Part shown: positions 10,471-25,148 of the stretch, in pieces
Numbering within the stretch: the stretch's first letter is position 1
Layout of the letters: each line of letters starts with the position of its first letter
NCBI RefSeq assembly: GCF_051020985.1
Contig: NW_027475133.1
Coordinates: forward strand, 5,642,001 to 5,706,000
Reading direction: 5' to 3'
DNA: 64,000 bases
DNA from: Nomia melanderi
Lineage: Eukaryota; Arthropoda; Insecta; Hymenoptera; Halictidae
Notes under the pieces: generated by a model
The model's input: the letters and a program-made list of their open reading frames with translations, nothing else
Databases searched by the model: none
What the model was told of the DNA's origin: nothing
Made by a program: the position numbers and the translations under genes

Positions 10471-13400
10471 AGGAGGCCCTGGCGCATGAATCTGTGCAGC
10501 GGGAACGACCTCGGACCATCAGGGGCCGAGAAAACCACAGTCTCATGGGGCCGGACACTCAGGGACAGGGAAAAATCAAAAATATATCTGCTGATATCTC
10601 GGGTGCTATTGCCGATAGCGCAATAAATCAAAGAGCATTGTCTGCAGGAGGCCCTTGCGAATGAATCTGTTCAGCGGGAACGACCTCGGATCACCAGGGG
10701 CCGAGAAAACTACCGATACATGGGGCCGGACACTCAGGGTCGAGGAAAAATCCAATATATATCTGGTGATATCTCGGGTGCTATTAGAGATAGCGCGATA
10801 AATCAAAGTGAATTATCTGCAGGAGGCCCTGGCGCATGCATCTGTGCATCGGGAACGACCTCGGACCACCAGGGGCCGAGAAAACCACCGTCTCATGGGG
10901 CCGGGCACTCAGGGTCTGGGGAAAATCCAATATGTATCTGCTGATATCTCGGGTGCTATTAGAGATAGCGTACCAAACCAAAGTGCATTGTCTGTAGGAG
11001 GCCCTGGCGCATGAATCTGTGCAGCGGGAACGACCTCTGACCACAAGAGGCCGAGTAAACCACCGTCCCATGGGGACGGATACTCAGGGTCTGGCGAAAA
11101 TCCACTATATATCTGGTGATATCTCGGGTGCTATTAGAGATAGGGCAATAAACCAAAGTGAATTATCTGCAGGAGGCCCTGGCGCATTAATCTGTGCAGC
11201 GGGAACGACCTCGGACCACCAGGGGCCGAGAAAACCACAGTCTCATGGAGCCGGACACTCAGGGTCAGGGGAAAATCCAATATATATCTGGTGATATCTC
11301 GGGTGCTATTACAGATAGCGCAGTAAATCAAAGTGAATTATCTGCAGGAGGCCCTGGCGCATGAATCTGTGCAGCGGGAACGACCTCGGACCACCAGGGG
11401 CCGAGAAAACCACAGTCACATGGGGCCGGTCACTCAGGGTCAGGGGAAAATCCAATATATATCTGGTGATATCTCGGGTGCTATTAGATACAGCGCAATA
11501 AACCAAATTGAATTATCTGCAGGAGGCCCTGGCGCATGAATCTGGGCAGCGGGAACGACCTCGGACCACCAGGGGCCGAGAAAACCACAGTATATTGGGG
11601 CCGGACACTCAGGGTCAGGGGAAAATCCAATATATATATCAGGTGATATCTCGGGTGCTATTAGATACAGCGCAATAAACCAAAGTGTATTATCTGCAAG
11701 AGGCCCTGGCGCATGCATCTGTGCAGCGGGAACGACCTCGGACCACCAGGGGCCGAGAAAACCACCGTCTCATGGGGCTGGACACTCAGGGTGAGGGTAA
11801 TATCCAATATATATCTGGTGATATCTCGGGTGCTATTACAGATAGCGCAATAAATCAAAGTGCATTGTCTGTAGGAGGCCCTGGCGCATGATCCTGTGCA
11901 GCGGCAACGACCTCGGACCACCAGGGGCCGAGAAAACCACAGTCTCATGGGGCCGGACACTCTGGGTCAGGGGAAAATCCAATATATATCTGGTGATATC
12001 TCGGGTGCTATTACAGATTGCGCAATAAATCAAAGTGCATTGTCTGCAGGAGGCCCTTGCGAATGCATCTGTTCAGCGGGAACGACCTCGGATCACCAGG
12101 GGCCGAGAAAACCACCGACACATGGGGCCGGACACTCAGGGTCGAGGAAAAATCCAATATATATCTGGTGATATCTCGGGTGCTATTAGAGATAGCGCGA
12201 TAAATCAAAGTGAATTATCTGCAGGAGGCCCTGGCGCATGCATCTGTGCAGCGGGAACGACCTCGGACCACCAGGGGCCGGGAAAATCACCGTCTCATGG
12301 GGTCGGGCACTCAGGGTCTGGGGAAAATCCAATATGTATCTGCTGATATCTCGGGTGCTATCAGAGATAGCGTAACAAACCAAAGTGCATTGTCTGTAGG
12401 AGGCCCTGGCGCATGAATCTGTGCAGCGGGAACGACCTCTGACCACAAGAGGCCGAGAAAACCACCGTCTCATGGGGCCGGACACTCAGGGTCGAGGAAA
12501 AATCCAATATATATCTGGTGATATCTCGGGTGCTATTACAGATAGCGCGATAAATCAAAGTGCATTGTCAGTAGGAGGCACTGGCGAATGAGTCTGTGCA
12601 GCAGGAACGACCTCGAACCACCAGGGGCCGAGAAAATTACAGATATTCGGAATCCGTCACCCAAGGTCATGTGAAAATCCAGCATATATCTGGTGATATT
12701 TCGGGTGCTATAATAGATAGCGCAATAAACCAAAGTGAATTATCTGCAGTAGGCCCTGGCGCATGCATCTGTGCAGCGGGAACGACCTCGGACAACCACG
12801 GGCCGAGAAAGCCACAGACTCATGGGGCTGGACACTCAGGGTTAGGGAAAAATCCAATATATATCTGGTGATATCTCGGGTGCTATTAGAGATAGCGCAA
12901 TAAACCAAACTGCATTGTCTGTAGGAGGCCCTGGCGCATGAATCTGTGCAGCGGGAGCGACCTCTGACCACAAGGGGCCGAGAAAACCACCGTCTCATGG
13001 GGCCGGACACTCAGGGTCGAGGAAAAATCCAATATATATCTGGTGATATCTCGGGTGCTAATAGAGATAGCGCAATAAACCAAAGTGAATTATCTGCAGG
13101 AGGCCCTGGCGCATGAATCTGTGCAGCGGGAACGACCTCGGACCACCAGGGGCCGAGAAAACGACCGTCTCATGGGGCCGGACACTCATTGTCAGTGAAA
13201 AATCCAATATATATCTGGTGATATCTCGGGTGCTATTACAGATAGCGCAATAAATCAGAGTGCATTGTCTGTAGGAGGCCCTGGCGCATGAATCTGTGCA
13301 GCGGGAACGACCTCGGACCACCAGCGGCCGAGAAAACCACAGTCTCATGGGGCCGGACACTCAGGGTCAGGGGAAAATCCAGTATATATCTGGTGATATC

Positions 13401-15381
13401 TCGGGTGCTATTAGAGATAGCGCAATAAACCAAAGTGAATTATCTGCAGGAGGCCCTGGCGCATGAATCTGTGCAGCGGGAACGACCTCGGACCACCAGG
13501 GGCCGAAAAAACCACAGTCTCATGGGGCCGGACACTCATGGTCAGGGTAAAATCCAATATATATCTGGTGATATCTCGGGTGCTATTACAGATAGCGCAA
13601 TAAATCAAAGTGCATTGTCTGTAGGAGGCCCCGGCGCATGAATCTGTGCAGCGGGAACGACCTCGGGCCACCAGGGGCCGAGAAAACCACAGTCTCATGT
13701 GGCCGGACACTCAGGGTCAGGGAAAAATCCATTATATATCTGGTGATATATCGGGTGCCATTAGAGATAGCTCGATAAATCAAAGTGCATTGTCTGCAGG
13801 AGGCCCTGACGCATGAATCTGTGCAGCGGGAACGACCTCGGACCACCATGGGCCGATAAAACCATCGTCTCATGGGGCCGGACACTCAGGGTCAGGGGAA
13901 AATCCAATATACATCTGGTGATATCTCGGGTGCTATTACAGATAGCGCAATAAATCAAAGTGCACTGTCTGTAGGAGGCCCTGGCGCATGAATCTGTGCA
14001 GCGGGAACGACCTCGGACCATCAGGGGCCGAAAAAACCACAGTCTCATGGGGCCGGACACTCATGGTCAGGGTAAAATCCAATATATATCTGGTGATATC
14101 TCGGGTGCTATTACAGATAGCGCAATACATCAAAGTGCATTGTCTGTAGGAGGCCCTGGCACATGAATCTGTGCAGCGGGAACGACCTCGGACCACCATG
14201 GGCCGAGAAAACGACTGTCTCATGGGGCCGGACACTCAGGGACAGGGGAAAATCCAGTATATATCTGGTGATATCTCGGGTGCTATTACAGATAGCGCAA
14301 TAAATCAAAGTGCATTGTCTGTAGGAGGCCCTGGCGCATGAATCTGTGCAGCGGGAACGACCTCGGACCACCAGGGGCCGAGAAAACCACAGTCTCATGG
14401 GGCCGGACACTCAGCGACAGGGAAAAATCAAAAATATATCTGCTGATATCTCGGGTGCTATTGCAGATAGCGCAATAAATCAAAGAGCATTGTCTGCAGG
14501 AGGCCCTTGCGAATGAATCTGTTCAGCGGGAACGACCTCGGATCACCAGGGGCCGAGAAAAACACCGTCTCATGGGGCCGGGCACTCAGTGTCTGGGGAA
14601 AATCCAATATGTATCTGGTGATATCTCGGGTGCTATTAGAGATAGCGCGATAAATCAAAGTGAATTATCTGCAGGAGGCCCTGGCGCATGCATCTGTGCA
14701 GCGGGAACGACCTCGGACCACCAGGGGCCGAGAAAACCACCGTCTCATGGGGCCGGACGCTCAGGGTCGGGGAAAAATCAAATATATATCTGGCGATATC
14801 TCGGGTGCTATTACAGATAGCGCAATAAATCAAAGTGCCTTATCTGTAGGAGGGCCTAGCGCGTGAATCTGTGCAGCGGGATCGACCTCGGACCACCAGG
14901 GGCCGAGAAAACCACCGACACATGGGGCGGAGACTCAGGGTCGGGGAAAAATCCAATATATATCTGGTGATATCTCGGGTGCTATTACAGATAGCGCGAT
15001 AAATCAAAGTGCATTGTCTGTAGGAGGCACAGGCGAATGAGTCTGTGCAGCAGGAACGACCTCGAACCACCAGGGGCCGAGAAAATTACAGATATTCGGA
15101 ATCCGTCACCCAAGGTCATGTGAAAATCCAGCATATATCTGGTGATATTTCGGGTGCTATTATAGATAGCGCAATAAACCAAAGTGAATTATCTGCAGGA
15201 GGCCCTGGCGCACGAATCTGTGCAGCGGGAACGTCCTCGGACCTCCAGGGGCCGAGACAACCACCGTCTCATGGGGCCGGACACTCAGGGTCAGGGTAAA
15301 ATCCAATATATATCTGGTGATATCTCGGGTGCTATTAGAGATAGCGCAATAAACCAAACTGCATTGTCTGTAGGAGGCCCT
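10471..15381 (+). repeat. Region 2, long HOR copy B (28 monomers)
   Basis: 4911 bp, exactly 350 bp (two monomers) longer than copy A. The extra material lies at about 11345-11520, a monomer with gtcacatgggg and ggtcactcag, and at about 11716-11891, a monomer with ggtgagggtaatatcc. The first extra monomer shares the rare attagatacagcg variant with its right neighbour and with the copy A unit near 6762. This suggests local duplication in B rather than deletion in A, though both are possible. FES monomers lie at 12645 and 15094. Identity with copy A ends at 15381, where cttgcgtaag replaces ctggcgcatg. Confidence 0.9.
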
Positions 15382-16920
15382 TGCGTAAGAATCTGTGCCG
15401 CAGGAACGACCTCGGACCACCAGTGGCCGAGAAAATTACAGAGATTCGGAATCCGTCACCCAAGGTCATGTAAAAATCCAGCAAATATCTGGTGATATCT
15501 TGGGTGCTATTAGAGATAGCGCAAAAATCCAAAGTGCATTGTCTGTAGGAGGCCCTAGCGCATGAATCTGGGCAGCGGGAACGACCTCGGACCACCAGGG
15601 ACCGAGAAAATCACTGTCTCATGGAGCCGGACACTCAGGGTCAGGGAGAAATCCAATATATATCTGGTGATATCTCGGGTGCTATTACAGATAGCGCAAT
15701 AAATCAAAGTGCATTGTCTGTAGGAGGCCCAGGCGAATGAATCTGTGCAGCGGGAACGACCTCGGACCACCAGGGGCCGAGAAAACCACCGTCTCATGGC
15801 GCCGGACACTCAGGGTCAGGGAAAAATCCAATATATATCTGGTGATATCTCGGGTGCTATTACAGATAGCCCAATAAATCAAAGTGCATTGTCTGTAGGA
15901 GGCCCTGCCGCATGAATCTGTGCAGCGGGAACGACCTCGGACCACCAGAGGCCGGGAAAACCACAGTCTCATGGGGCCGGACACTCAGGGTCAGGGGAAA
16001 ATTCAATATATATCTGGTGATAGCTCGGGGGCTATTAGAGATAGCGCAATAAACCAAAGTGCACTGTCTGTAGGAGGCCCTGGCGCATGAATCTGGGCAG
16101 CGGGAACGACCTCGGACCACCAGGGGCCGAGAAAACCACCGTCTCATGGGTCCGGACACTCAGGGTCAGGGGAAAATCCAATATATATCTGGTGATATCT
16201 CGGGTGCTATTACAAATAGCGCAATAAATCAAAGTGCATTGTCTGTAGGAGGCCCAGGCGAATGAACCTGTGCAGCGGGAACGACCTCGGACCACCAGAG
16301 GCCGAGAAAACCACCGTCTCATGGGTCCGGACACTCAGGGTCAGGGGAAAATCCAATATATATCTGGTGATATCTCGGGTGCTATTAGAGATAGCGCAAT
16401 AAACCAAAGTGAATTATCTGTAGGAGGCCCAGGCGAATGAATCTGTGCAGCGGGAACGACCTCGGACCACCAGGGGCCGAGAAAACCACCGTCTCATGGG
16501 TCCGGACACTCAGGGTCAGGGGAAAATCCAATATATATCTGGTGATATCTCGGGTGCTATTACAGATAGCGCTATAAACCAAAGTGCATTGTCTGTAGGA
16601 GGCCCTTGCGAATGAATCTGTACCGCAGGAACGATCTCGGACCACCAGTGGCCGAGAAAATTACAGATATTCGGAATCCGTCACCCAAGGTCATGTAAAA
16701 ATACAGCAAATATCTGGTGATATCTCGGGTGCTATTAGAGATAGCGCAATAAACCAAAGTGCATTGTCTGTAGGAGGCCCTGGCGCATGAATCTGGGCAG
16801 CGGGGACGACCTAGGACCACCAGGGGCCGAGAAAACCACCGACTCACGGGGCCGGACACTCAGGGTCAGGGGAAAATCCGATATATATCTGGTGATATCT
16901 CGGGTGCTATTAGAGATAGC

Positions 16921-18496
16921 GCACTAAATCAAAGTGCATTGTCTGTAGGAGGCCCGGGCGCATGAATCTGGCCAGCGGGAACGACCTCGGACAACGAGGG
17001 GCCGAGAAAACCACAGTCTCATGGGGCCGGACACTCAGGGTCAGGGGAAAATCCAATATATATCTGGTGATATCTCGGGTGCTATTACAGATAGCGCAAT
17101 AAATCAAAGTGCATTGTCTGTAGGAGGCCCAGGCGAATGAATCTGTGCAGCGGGAACGACCTGGGACCACCAGGGGCCGAGAAAACCACCGTCTCATGGG
17201 TCCGGACACTCAGGGTCAGGGGAAAATCCAATATATATCTGGTGATATCTCGGGTGCTATTACAGACAGCGCTATAAACCAAAGAGCATTGTCTGTAAGA
17301 GGCCCTTGCGAATGAATCTGTACCGCAGGAACGATCTCGGACCACCAGTGGCCGAGAAAATTACAGATATTCGGAATCCGTCACCCAAGGTCAGCGGAAA
17401 ATCCAATATATATCTGGTGATATCTCGGGTGCTATTAGAGATAGCGCAATAAACCAAAGTGCATTGTCTGTAGGAGGCCCTGGCGCATGAATCTGGGCAG
17501 CGGGAACGACCTCGGACCACCAGGGACCGAGAAAATCACCGTCTCATGGAGCCGGACACTCAGGGTCAGGAAAAAATCCAATATATATCTGGTGATATCT
17601 CGGGTGCTATTACAGATAGCGCAATAAATCGAAGTGCATTTTCTGTAGGAGGCCCAGGCGAATGAATCTGTGCAGCGGGAACGACCTCGGACCACCAGGG
17701 GCCGAGAAAACCACCGTCTCATGGGTCCGGACACTCAGGGTCAGGGGAAAATCCAATATATATCTGGTGATATCTCGGGTGCTATTACAGATAGCGCTAT
17801 AAACCAAAGTGCATTGTCTGTAGGAGGCGCTTGCGAATGAATCTGTACCGCAGGAACGATCTCGGACCACCAGTGGCCGAGAAAATTACAGATATTCGGA
17901 ATCCGTCACCCAAGGTCATGTAAAAATCCAGCATATATCTGGTGATATCTCGGGTGCTATTACAGATAGCGCAATAATCCAAAGTGCATTGTCTGTAGGA
18001 GGCCCTGGCGCATGAATCTGTGCAGCGGGAACGACCTCGGACCACCAGGGACCGAGAAAATCACCGTCTCATGGAGCCGGACACTCAGGGTCAGGAAAAA
18101 ATCCAATATATATCTGGTGATATCTCGGGTGCTATTACAGATATGCGCAATAAATCAAAGTGCATTGTCTGTAGGAGGCCCAGGCGAATGAATCTGTGCA
18201 GCGGGAACGACCTCGGACCACCAGGGGCCGAGAAAACCACCGTCTCATGGGTCCGGACACTCAGGGTCAGGGGAAAATCCAATATATATCTGGTGATATC
18301 TCGGGTGCTATTACAGATAGCGCAATAAACCAAAGTGCATTGTCTGTAGGAGGCCCTTGCGAATGAATCTGTGCCGCAGGAACGACCTCGGACCACCAGT
18401 GGCCGAGAAAATTACAGATATTCGGAATCCGTCACCCAAGGTCATGTAAAAATCCAGCAAATATCTGGTGATATCTCGGGTGCTATTAGAGATAGC
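16921..18496 (+). repeat. Region 3 cycle 1 (9 monomers, 1576 bp)
   Basis: Runs from one anchor monomer (gcactaaatc, then cccgggcgcatg and ctggccagcgg) to the next. It contains FES monomers at 17369, 17894 and 18420. The extra base over 9 x 175 is the inserted t in cagatatgcgc near 18143, which recurs near 19893 in cycle 2. That places cycle 2 as a relative of this cycle after the insertion arose. Confidence 0.8.
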
Positions 18497-20596
18497 GCAC
18501 TAAATCAAAGTGCATTGTCTGTAGGAGGCCCGGGCGCATGAATCTGGCCAGCGGGAACGACCTCGGACAACGAGGGGCCGAGAAAACCACAGTCTCATGG
18601 GGCCGGACACTCAGGGTCAGGGAAAATCCAATATATATCTGGTGATATCTCGGGTGCTATTACAGATAGCGCAATAAATCAAAGTGCATTGTCTGTAGGA
18701 GGCCCAGGCGAATGAATCTGTGCAGCGGGAAGGACCTCGGACCACCAGGGGCCGAGAAAAACACCGTCTCATGGAGCCGGACACTCAGGGTCAGGGAAAA
18801 ATCCAATATATATCTGGTGATATCTCGGGTGCTATTACAGATAGCGCAATAAATCAAAGTGCATTGTCTGTAGGAGGCCCAGGCGAATGAATCTGTGCAG
18901 CGGGAACGACCTCGGACCACCAGGGGCCGAGAAAACCACCGTCTCATGGGTCCGGACACTCAGGGTCAGGGGAAAATCCAATATATATCTGGTGATATCT
19001 CGGGTGCTATTACAGACAGCGCTATAAACCAAAGTGCATTGTCTGTAAGAGGCCCTTGCGAATGAATCTGTACCGCAGGAACGATCTCGGACCACCAGTG
19101 GCCGAGAAAATTACAGATATTCGGAATCCGTCACCCAAGGTCAGCGGAAAATCCAATATATATCTGGTGATATCTCGGGTGCTATTAGAGATAGCGCAAT
19201 AAACCAAAGTGCATTGTCTGTAGGAGGCCCTGGCGCATGAATCTGGGCAGCGGGAACGACCTCGGACCACCAGGGACCGAGAAAATCACCGTCTCATGGA
19301 GCCGGACACTCAGGGTCAGGAAAAAATCCAATATATATCTGGTGATATCTCGGGTGCTATTACAGATAGCGCAATAAATCGAAGTGCATTTTCTGTAGGA
19401 GGCCCAGGCGAATGAATCTGTGCAGCGGGAACGACCTCGGACCACCAGGGGCCGAGAAAACCACCGTCTCATGGGTCCGGACACTCAGGGTCAGGGGAAA
19501 ATCCAATATATATCTGGTGATATCTCGGGTGCTATTACAGATAGCGCTATAAACCAAAGTGCATTGTCTGTAGGAGGCCCTTGCGAATGAATCTGTACCG
19601 CAGGAACGATCTCGGACCACCAGTGGCCGAGAAAATTACAGATATTCGGAATCCGTCACCCAAGGTCATGTAAAAATCCAGCATATATCTGGTGATATCT
19701 CGGGTGCTATTACAGATAGCGCAATAATCCAAAGTGCATTGTCTGTAGGAGGCCCTGGCGCATGAATCTGTGCAGCGGGAACGACCTCGGACCACCAGGG
19801 ACCGAGAAAATCACCGTCTCATGGAGCCGGACACTCAGGGTCAGGAAAAAATCCAATATATATCTGGTGATATCTCGGGTGCTATTACAGATATGCGCAA
19901 TAAATCAAAGTGCATTGTCTGTAGGAGGCCCAGGCGAATGAATCTGTGCAGCGGGAACGACCTCGGACCACCAGGGGCCGAGAAAACCACCGTCTCATGG
20001 GTCCGGACACTCAGGGTCAGGGGAAAATCCAATATATATCTGGTGATATCTCGGGTGCTATTACAGATAGCGCAATAAACCAAAGTGCATTGTCTGTAGG
20101 AGGCCCTTGCGAATGAATCTGTGCCGCAGGAACGACCTCGGACCACCAGTGGCCGAGAAAATTACAGATATTCGGAATCCGTCACCCAAGGTCATGTAAA
20201 AATCCAGCAAATATCTGGTGATATCTCGGGTGCTATTAGAGATAGCGCAATAAACCAAAGTGCATTGTCTGTAGGAGGCCCTTGGGAATGAATCTGTACC
20301 GCAGGAACGATCTCGGACCACCAGTGGCCGAGAAAATTACAGATATTCGGAATCCGTCACCCAAGGTCATGTAAAAATACAGCAAATATCTGGTGATATC
20401 TCGGGTGCTATTAGAGATAGCGCAATAAACCAAAGTGCATTGTCTGTAGGAGGCCCTGGCGCATGAATCTGGGCAGCGGGGACGACCTAGGACCACCAGG
20501 GGCCGAGAAAACCACCGTCTCACGGGGCCGGACACTCAGGGTCAGGGGAAAATCCGATATATATCTGGTGATATCTCGGGTGCTATTAGAGATAGC
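18497..20596 (+). repeat. Region 3 cycle 2 (12 monomers, 2100 bp)
   Basis: Repeats most of cycle 1 at an offset of 1750 bp, from about 18835 to 20210. It adds one monomer near 18726-18900 (gcgggaaggacc, catggagcc) and two FES monomers at the end (20170 and 20345). One base is missing in the ggggaaaatcc tract near 18620. The cagatatgcgc insertion is shared with cycle 1. Confidence 0.8.
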
Positions 20597-21996
20597 GCAC
20601 TAAATCAAAGTGCATTGTCTGTAGGAGGCCCGGGCGCATGAATCTGGCCAGCGGGAACGACCTCGGACAACGAGGGGCCGAGAAAACCACAGTCTCATGG
20701 GGCCGGACACTCAGGGTCAGGGGAAAATCCAATATATATCTGGTGATATCTCGGGTGCTATTACAGATAGCGCAATAAATCAAAGTGCATTGTCTGTAGG
20801 AGGCCCAGGCGAATGAATCTGAGCAGCGGGAAGGACCTCGGACCACCAGGGGCCGAGAAAATCACCGTCTCATGGAGCCGGACACTCAGGGTCAGGGAAA
20901 AATCCAATATATATCTGGTGATATCTCGGGTGCTATTACAGATAGCGCAATAAATCAAAGTGCATTGTCTGTAGGAGGCCCAGGCGAATGAATCTGTGCA
21001 GCGGGAACGACCTCGGACCACCAGGGGCCGAGAAAACCACCGTCTCATGGGTCCGGACACTCAGGGTCAGGGGAAAATCCAATATATATCTGGTGATATC
21101 TCGGGTGCTATTACAGACAGCGCTATAAACCAAAGTGCATTGTCTGTAGCAGGCCCTTGCGAATGAATCTGTACCGCAGGAACGATCTCGGACCACCAGT
21201 GGCCGAGAAAATTACAGATATTCGGAATCCGTCACCCAAGGTCAGCGGAAAATCCAATATATATCTGGTGATATCTCGGGTGCTATTAGAGATAGCGCAA
21301 TAAACCAAAGTGCATTGTCTGTAGGAGGCCCTGGCGCATGAATCTGGGCAGCGGGAACGACCTCGGACCACCAGGGACCGAGAAAATCACCGTCTCATGC
21401 AGCCGGACACTCAGGGTCAGGAAAAAATCCAATATATATCTGGTGATATCTCGGGTGCTATTACAGATAGCGCAATAAATCGAAGTGCATTTTCTGTAGG
21501 AGGCCCAGGCGAATGAATCTGTGCAGCGGGAACGACCTCGGACCACCAGGGGCCGAGAAAACCACCGTCTCATGGGTCCGGACACTCAGGGTCAGGGGAA
21601 AATCCAATATATATCTGGTGATATCTCGGGTGCTATTACAGATAGCGCTATAAACCAAAGTGCATTGTCTGTAGGAGGCCCTTGCGAATGAATCTGTACC
21701 GCAGGAACGATCTCGGACCACCAGTGGCCGAGAAAATTACAGATATTCGGAATCCGTCACCCAAGGTCATGTAAAAATACAGCAAATATCTGGTGATATC
21801 TCGGGTGCTATTAGAGATAGCGCAATAAACCAAAGTGCATTGTCTGTAGGAGGCCCTGGCGCATGAATCTGGGCAGCGGGGACGACCTAGGACCACCAGG
21901 GGCCGAGAAAACCACCGACTCACGGGGCCGGACACTCAGGGTCAGGGGAAAATCCGATATATATCTGGTGATATCTCGGGTGCTATTAGAGATAGC
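20597..21996 (+). repeat. Region 3 cycle 3 (8 monomers, 1400 bp)
   Basis: Starts with the anchor monomer at 20597 and contains FES monomers at 21220 and 21745. Its first half recurs in cycle 4 at an offset of 1400 bp. Units from about 20761 match cycle 2 at 2101 bp. Confidence 0.8.
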
Positions 21997-24448
21997 GCAC
22001 TAAATCAAAGTGCATTGTCTGTAGGAGGCCCGGGCGCATGAATCTGGCCAGCGGGAACGACCTCGGACAACGAGGGGCCGAGAAAACCACAGTCTCATGG
22101 GGCCGGACACTCAGGGTCAGGGGAAAATCCAATATATATCTGGTGATATCTCGGGTGCTATTACAGATAGCGCAATAAATCAAAGTGCATTGTCTGTAGG
22201 AGGCCCAGGCGAATGAATCTGTGCAGCGGGAAGGACCTCGGACCACCAGGGGCCGAGAAAATCACCGTCTCATGGAGCCGGACACTCAGGGTCAGGGAAA
22301 AATCCAATATATATCTGGTGATATCTCGGGTGCTATTACAGATAGCGCAATAAATCAAAGTGCATTGTCTGTAGGAGGCCCAGGCGAATGAATCTGTGCA
22401 GCGGGAACGACCTCGGACCACCAGGGGCCGAGAAAACCACCGTCTCATGGGTCCGGACACTCAGGGTCAGGGGAAAATCCAATATATATCTGGTGATATC
22501 TCGGGTGCTATTACAGACAGCGCTATAAACCAAAGTGCATTGTCTGTAGCAGGCCCTTGCGAATGAATCTGTACCGCAGGAACGATCTCGGACCACCAGT
22601 GGCCGAGAAAATTACAGATATTCGGAATCCGTCACCCAAGGTCAGCGGAAAATCCAATATATATCTGGTGATATCTCGGGTGCTATTAGAGATAGCGCAA
22701 TAAACCAAAGTGCATTGTCTGTAGGAGGCCCTGGCGCATGAACCTGGGCAGCGGGAACGACCTCGGACCACGAGGGGCCAAGAAAACCACCGACTCACGG
22801 GGCCGGACTCTCAGGGTCAGGGGAAAATCCAATATATATCTGGTGATATCTCGTGTGCTATTAGAGATAGCGCAATAAACCAAAGTGCATTGTCTGTAGG
22901 AGGCCCAGGCGCATGAATCTGGGCAGCGGGAACGACCTCGGACCACCAGGGGCCGAGAAAACCACCGTCTCATGGGTCCGGACACTCAGGGTCAGGGGAA
23001 AATCCAATATATATCTGGTGATATCTCGGGTGCTATTACAGAGAGCGCTATAAACCAAAGTGCATTGTCTGTAAGAGGCCCTTGCGAATGAATCTGTACC
23101 GCAGGAACGATCTCGGACCACCAGTGGCCGAGAAAATTACAGATATTCGGAATCCGTCACCCAAGGTCAGCGGAAAATCCAATATATATATCTGGTGATA
23201 TCTCGGGTGCTATTAGAGATAGCTCAATAAACCAAAGTGCATTGTCTGTAGGAGGCCCTGGCGCATGAATCTGGGCAGCGGGAACGACCTCGGACCACCA
23301 GGGACCGAGAAAATCACCGTCTCATGGAGCCGGACACTCAGGGTCAGGAAAAAATCCAATATATATCTGGTGATATCTCGGGTGCTATTACAGATAGCGC
23401 AATAAATCGAAGTGCATTTTCTGTAGGAGGCCCAGGCGAATGAATCTGTGCAGCGGGAACGACCGCGGACCACCAGGGGCCGAGAAAACCACCGTCTCAT
23501 GGGTCCGGACACTCAGGGTCAGGGGAAAATCCAATATATATCTGGTGATATCTCGGGTGCTATTACAGATAGCGCTATAAACCAAAGTGCATTGTCTGTA
23601 GGAGGCCCTTGCGAATGAATCTGTACCGCAGGAACGACCTCGGACCACCAGTGGCCGAGAAAATTACAGATATTCGGAATCCGTCACCCAAGGTCATGTA
23701 AAAATCCAGCATATATCTGGTGATATCTCGGGTGCTATTACAGATAGCGCAATAATCCAAAGTGCATTGTCTGTAGGAGGCCCTGGCGCATGAATCTGTG
23801 CAGCGGGAACGACCTCGGACCACCAGGGACCGAGAAAATCACCGTCTCATGGAGCCGGACACTCAGGGTCAGGGGAAAATCCAATATATATCTGGTGATA
23901 TCTCGGGTGCTATTACAGATAGCGCAATAAACCAAAGTGCATTGTCTGTAGGAGGCCCTTGCGAATGAATCTGTGCCGCAGGAACGACCTCGGACCACCA
24001 GTGGCCGAGAAAATTACAGATATTCGGAATCCGTCACCCAAGGTCATGTAAAAATCCAGCAAATATCTGGTGATATCTCGGGTGCTATTAGAGATAGCGC
24101 AATAAACCAAAGTGCATTGTCTGTAGGAGGCCCTTGGGAATGAATCTGTACCGCAGGAACGATCTCGGACCACCAGTGGCCGAGAAAATTACAGATATTC
24201 GGAATCCGTCACCCAAGGTCATGTAAAAATACAGCAAACATCTGGTGATATCTCGGGTGCTATTAGAGATAGCGCAATAAACCAAAGTGCATTGTCTGTA
24301 GGAGGCTCTGGCGCATGAATCTGGGCAGCGGGGACGACCTAGGACCACCAGGGGCCGAGAAAACCACCGACTCACGGGGCCGGACACTCAGGGTCAGGGG
24401 AAAATCCGATATATATCTGGTGATATCTCGGGTGCTATTAGAGATAGC
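21997..24448 (+). repeat. Region 3 cycle 4 (14 monomers, 2452 bp)
   Basis: The longest cycle. It includes FES monomers at 22620, 23145, 23672, 24022 and 24197. The two surplus bases come from a TA gain near 23182 in aatatatatatctgg. From about 23913 to its end it matches 20061-20596 at an offset of 3852 bp. Confidence 0.8.
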
Positions 24449-25148
24449 GCACTAAATCAAAGTGCATTGTCTGTAGGAGGCCCGGGCGCATGAATCTGGC
24501 CAGCGGGAACGACCTCGGACAACGAGGGGCCGAGAAAACCACAGTCTCATGGGGCCGGACACTCAGGGTCAGGGGAAAATCCAATATATATCTGGTGATA
24601 TCTCGGGTGCTATTACAGATAGCGCAATAAATCAAAGTGCATTGTCTGTAGGAGGCCCAGGCGAATGAATCTGTGCAGCGGGAACGACCTCGGACCACCA
24701 GGGGCCGAGAAAACCACCGTCTCATGGGTCCGGACACTCAGGGTCAGGGGAAAATCCAATATATATCTGGTGATATCTCGGGTGCTATTACAGACAGCGC
24801 TATAAACCAAAGTGCATTGTCTGTAGCAGGCCCTTGCGAATGAATCTGTACCGCAGGAACGATCTCGGACCACCAGTGGCCGAGAAAATTACAGATATTC
24901 GGAATCCGTCACCCAAGGTCAGCGGAAAATCCAATATATATCTGGTGATATCTCGGGTGCTATTAGAGATAGCGCAATAAACCAAAGTGCATTGTCTGTA
25001 GGAGGCCCTGGCGCATGAATCTGGGCAGCGGGGACGACCTAGGACCACCAGGGGCCGAGAAAACCACCGACTCACGAGGCCGGACACTCAGGGTCAGGGG
25101 AAAATCCGATATATATCTGGTGATATCTCGGGTGCTATTAGAGATAGC
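24449..25148 (+). repeat. Region 3 cycle 5 (4 monomers, 700 bp)
   Basis: The shortest anchor-to-anchor interval. It contains a single hybrid FES monomer at 24897 and the gggacgacctagg variant near 25031, also found near 16804, 20479, 21880 and 24335. Confidence 0.78.
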
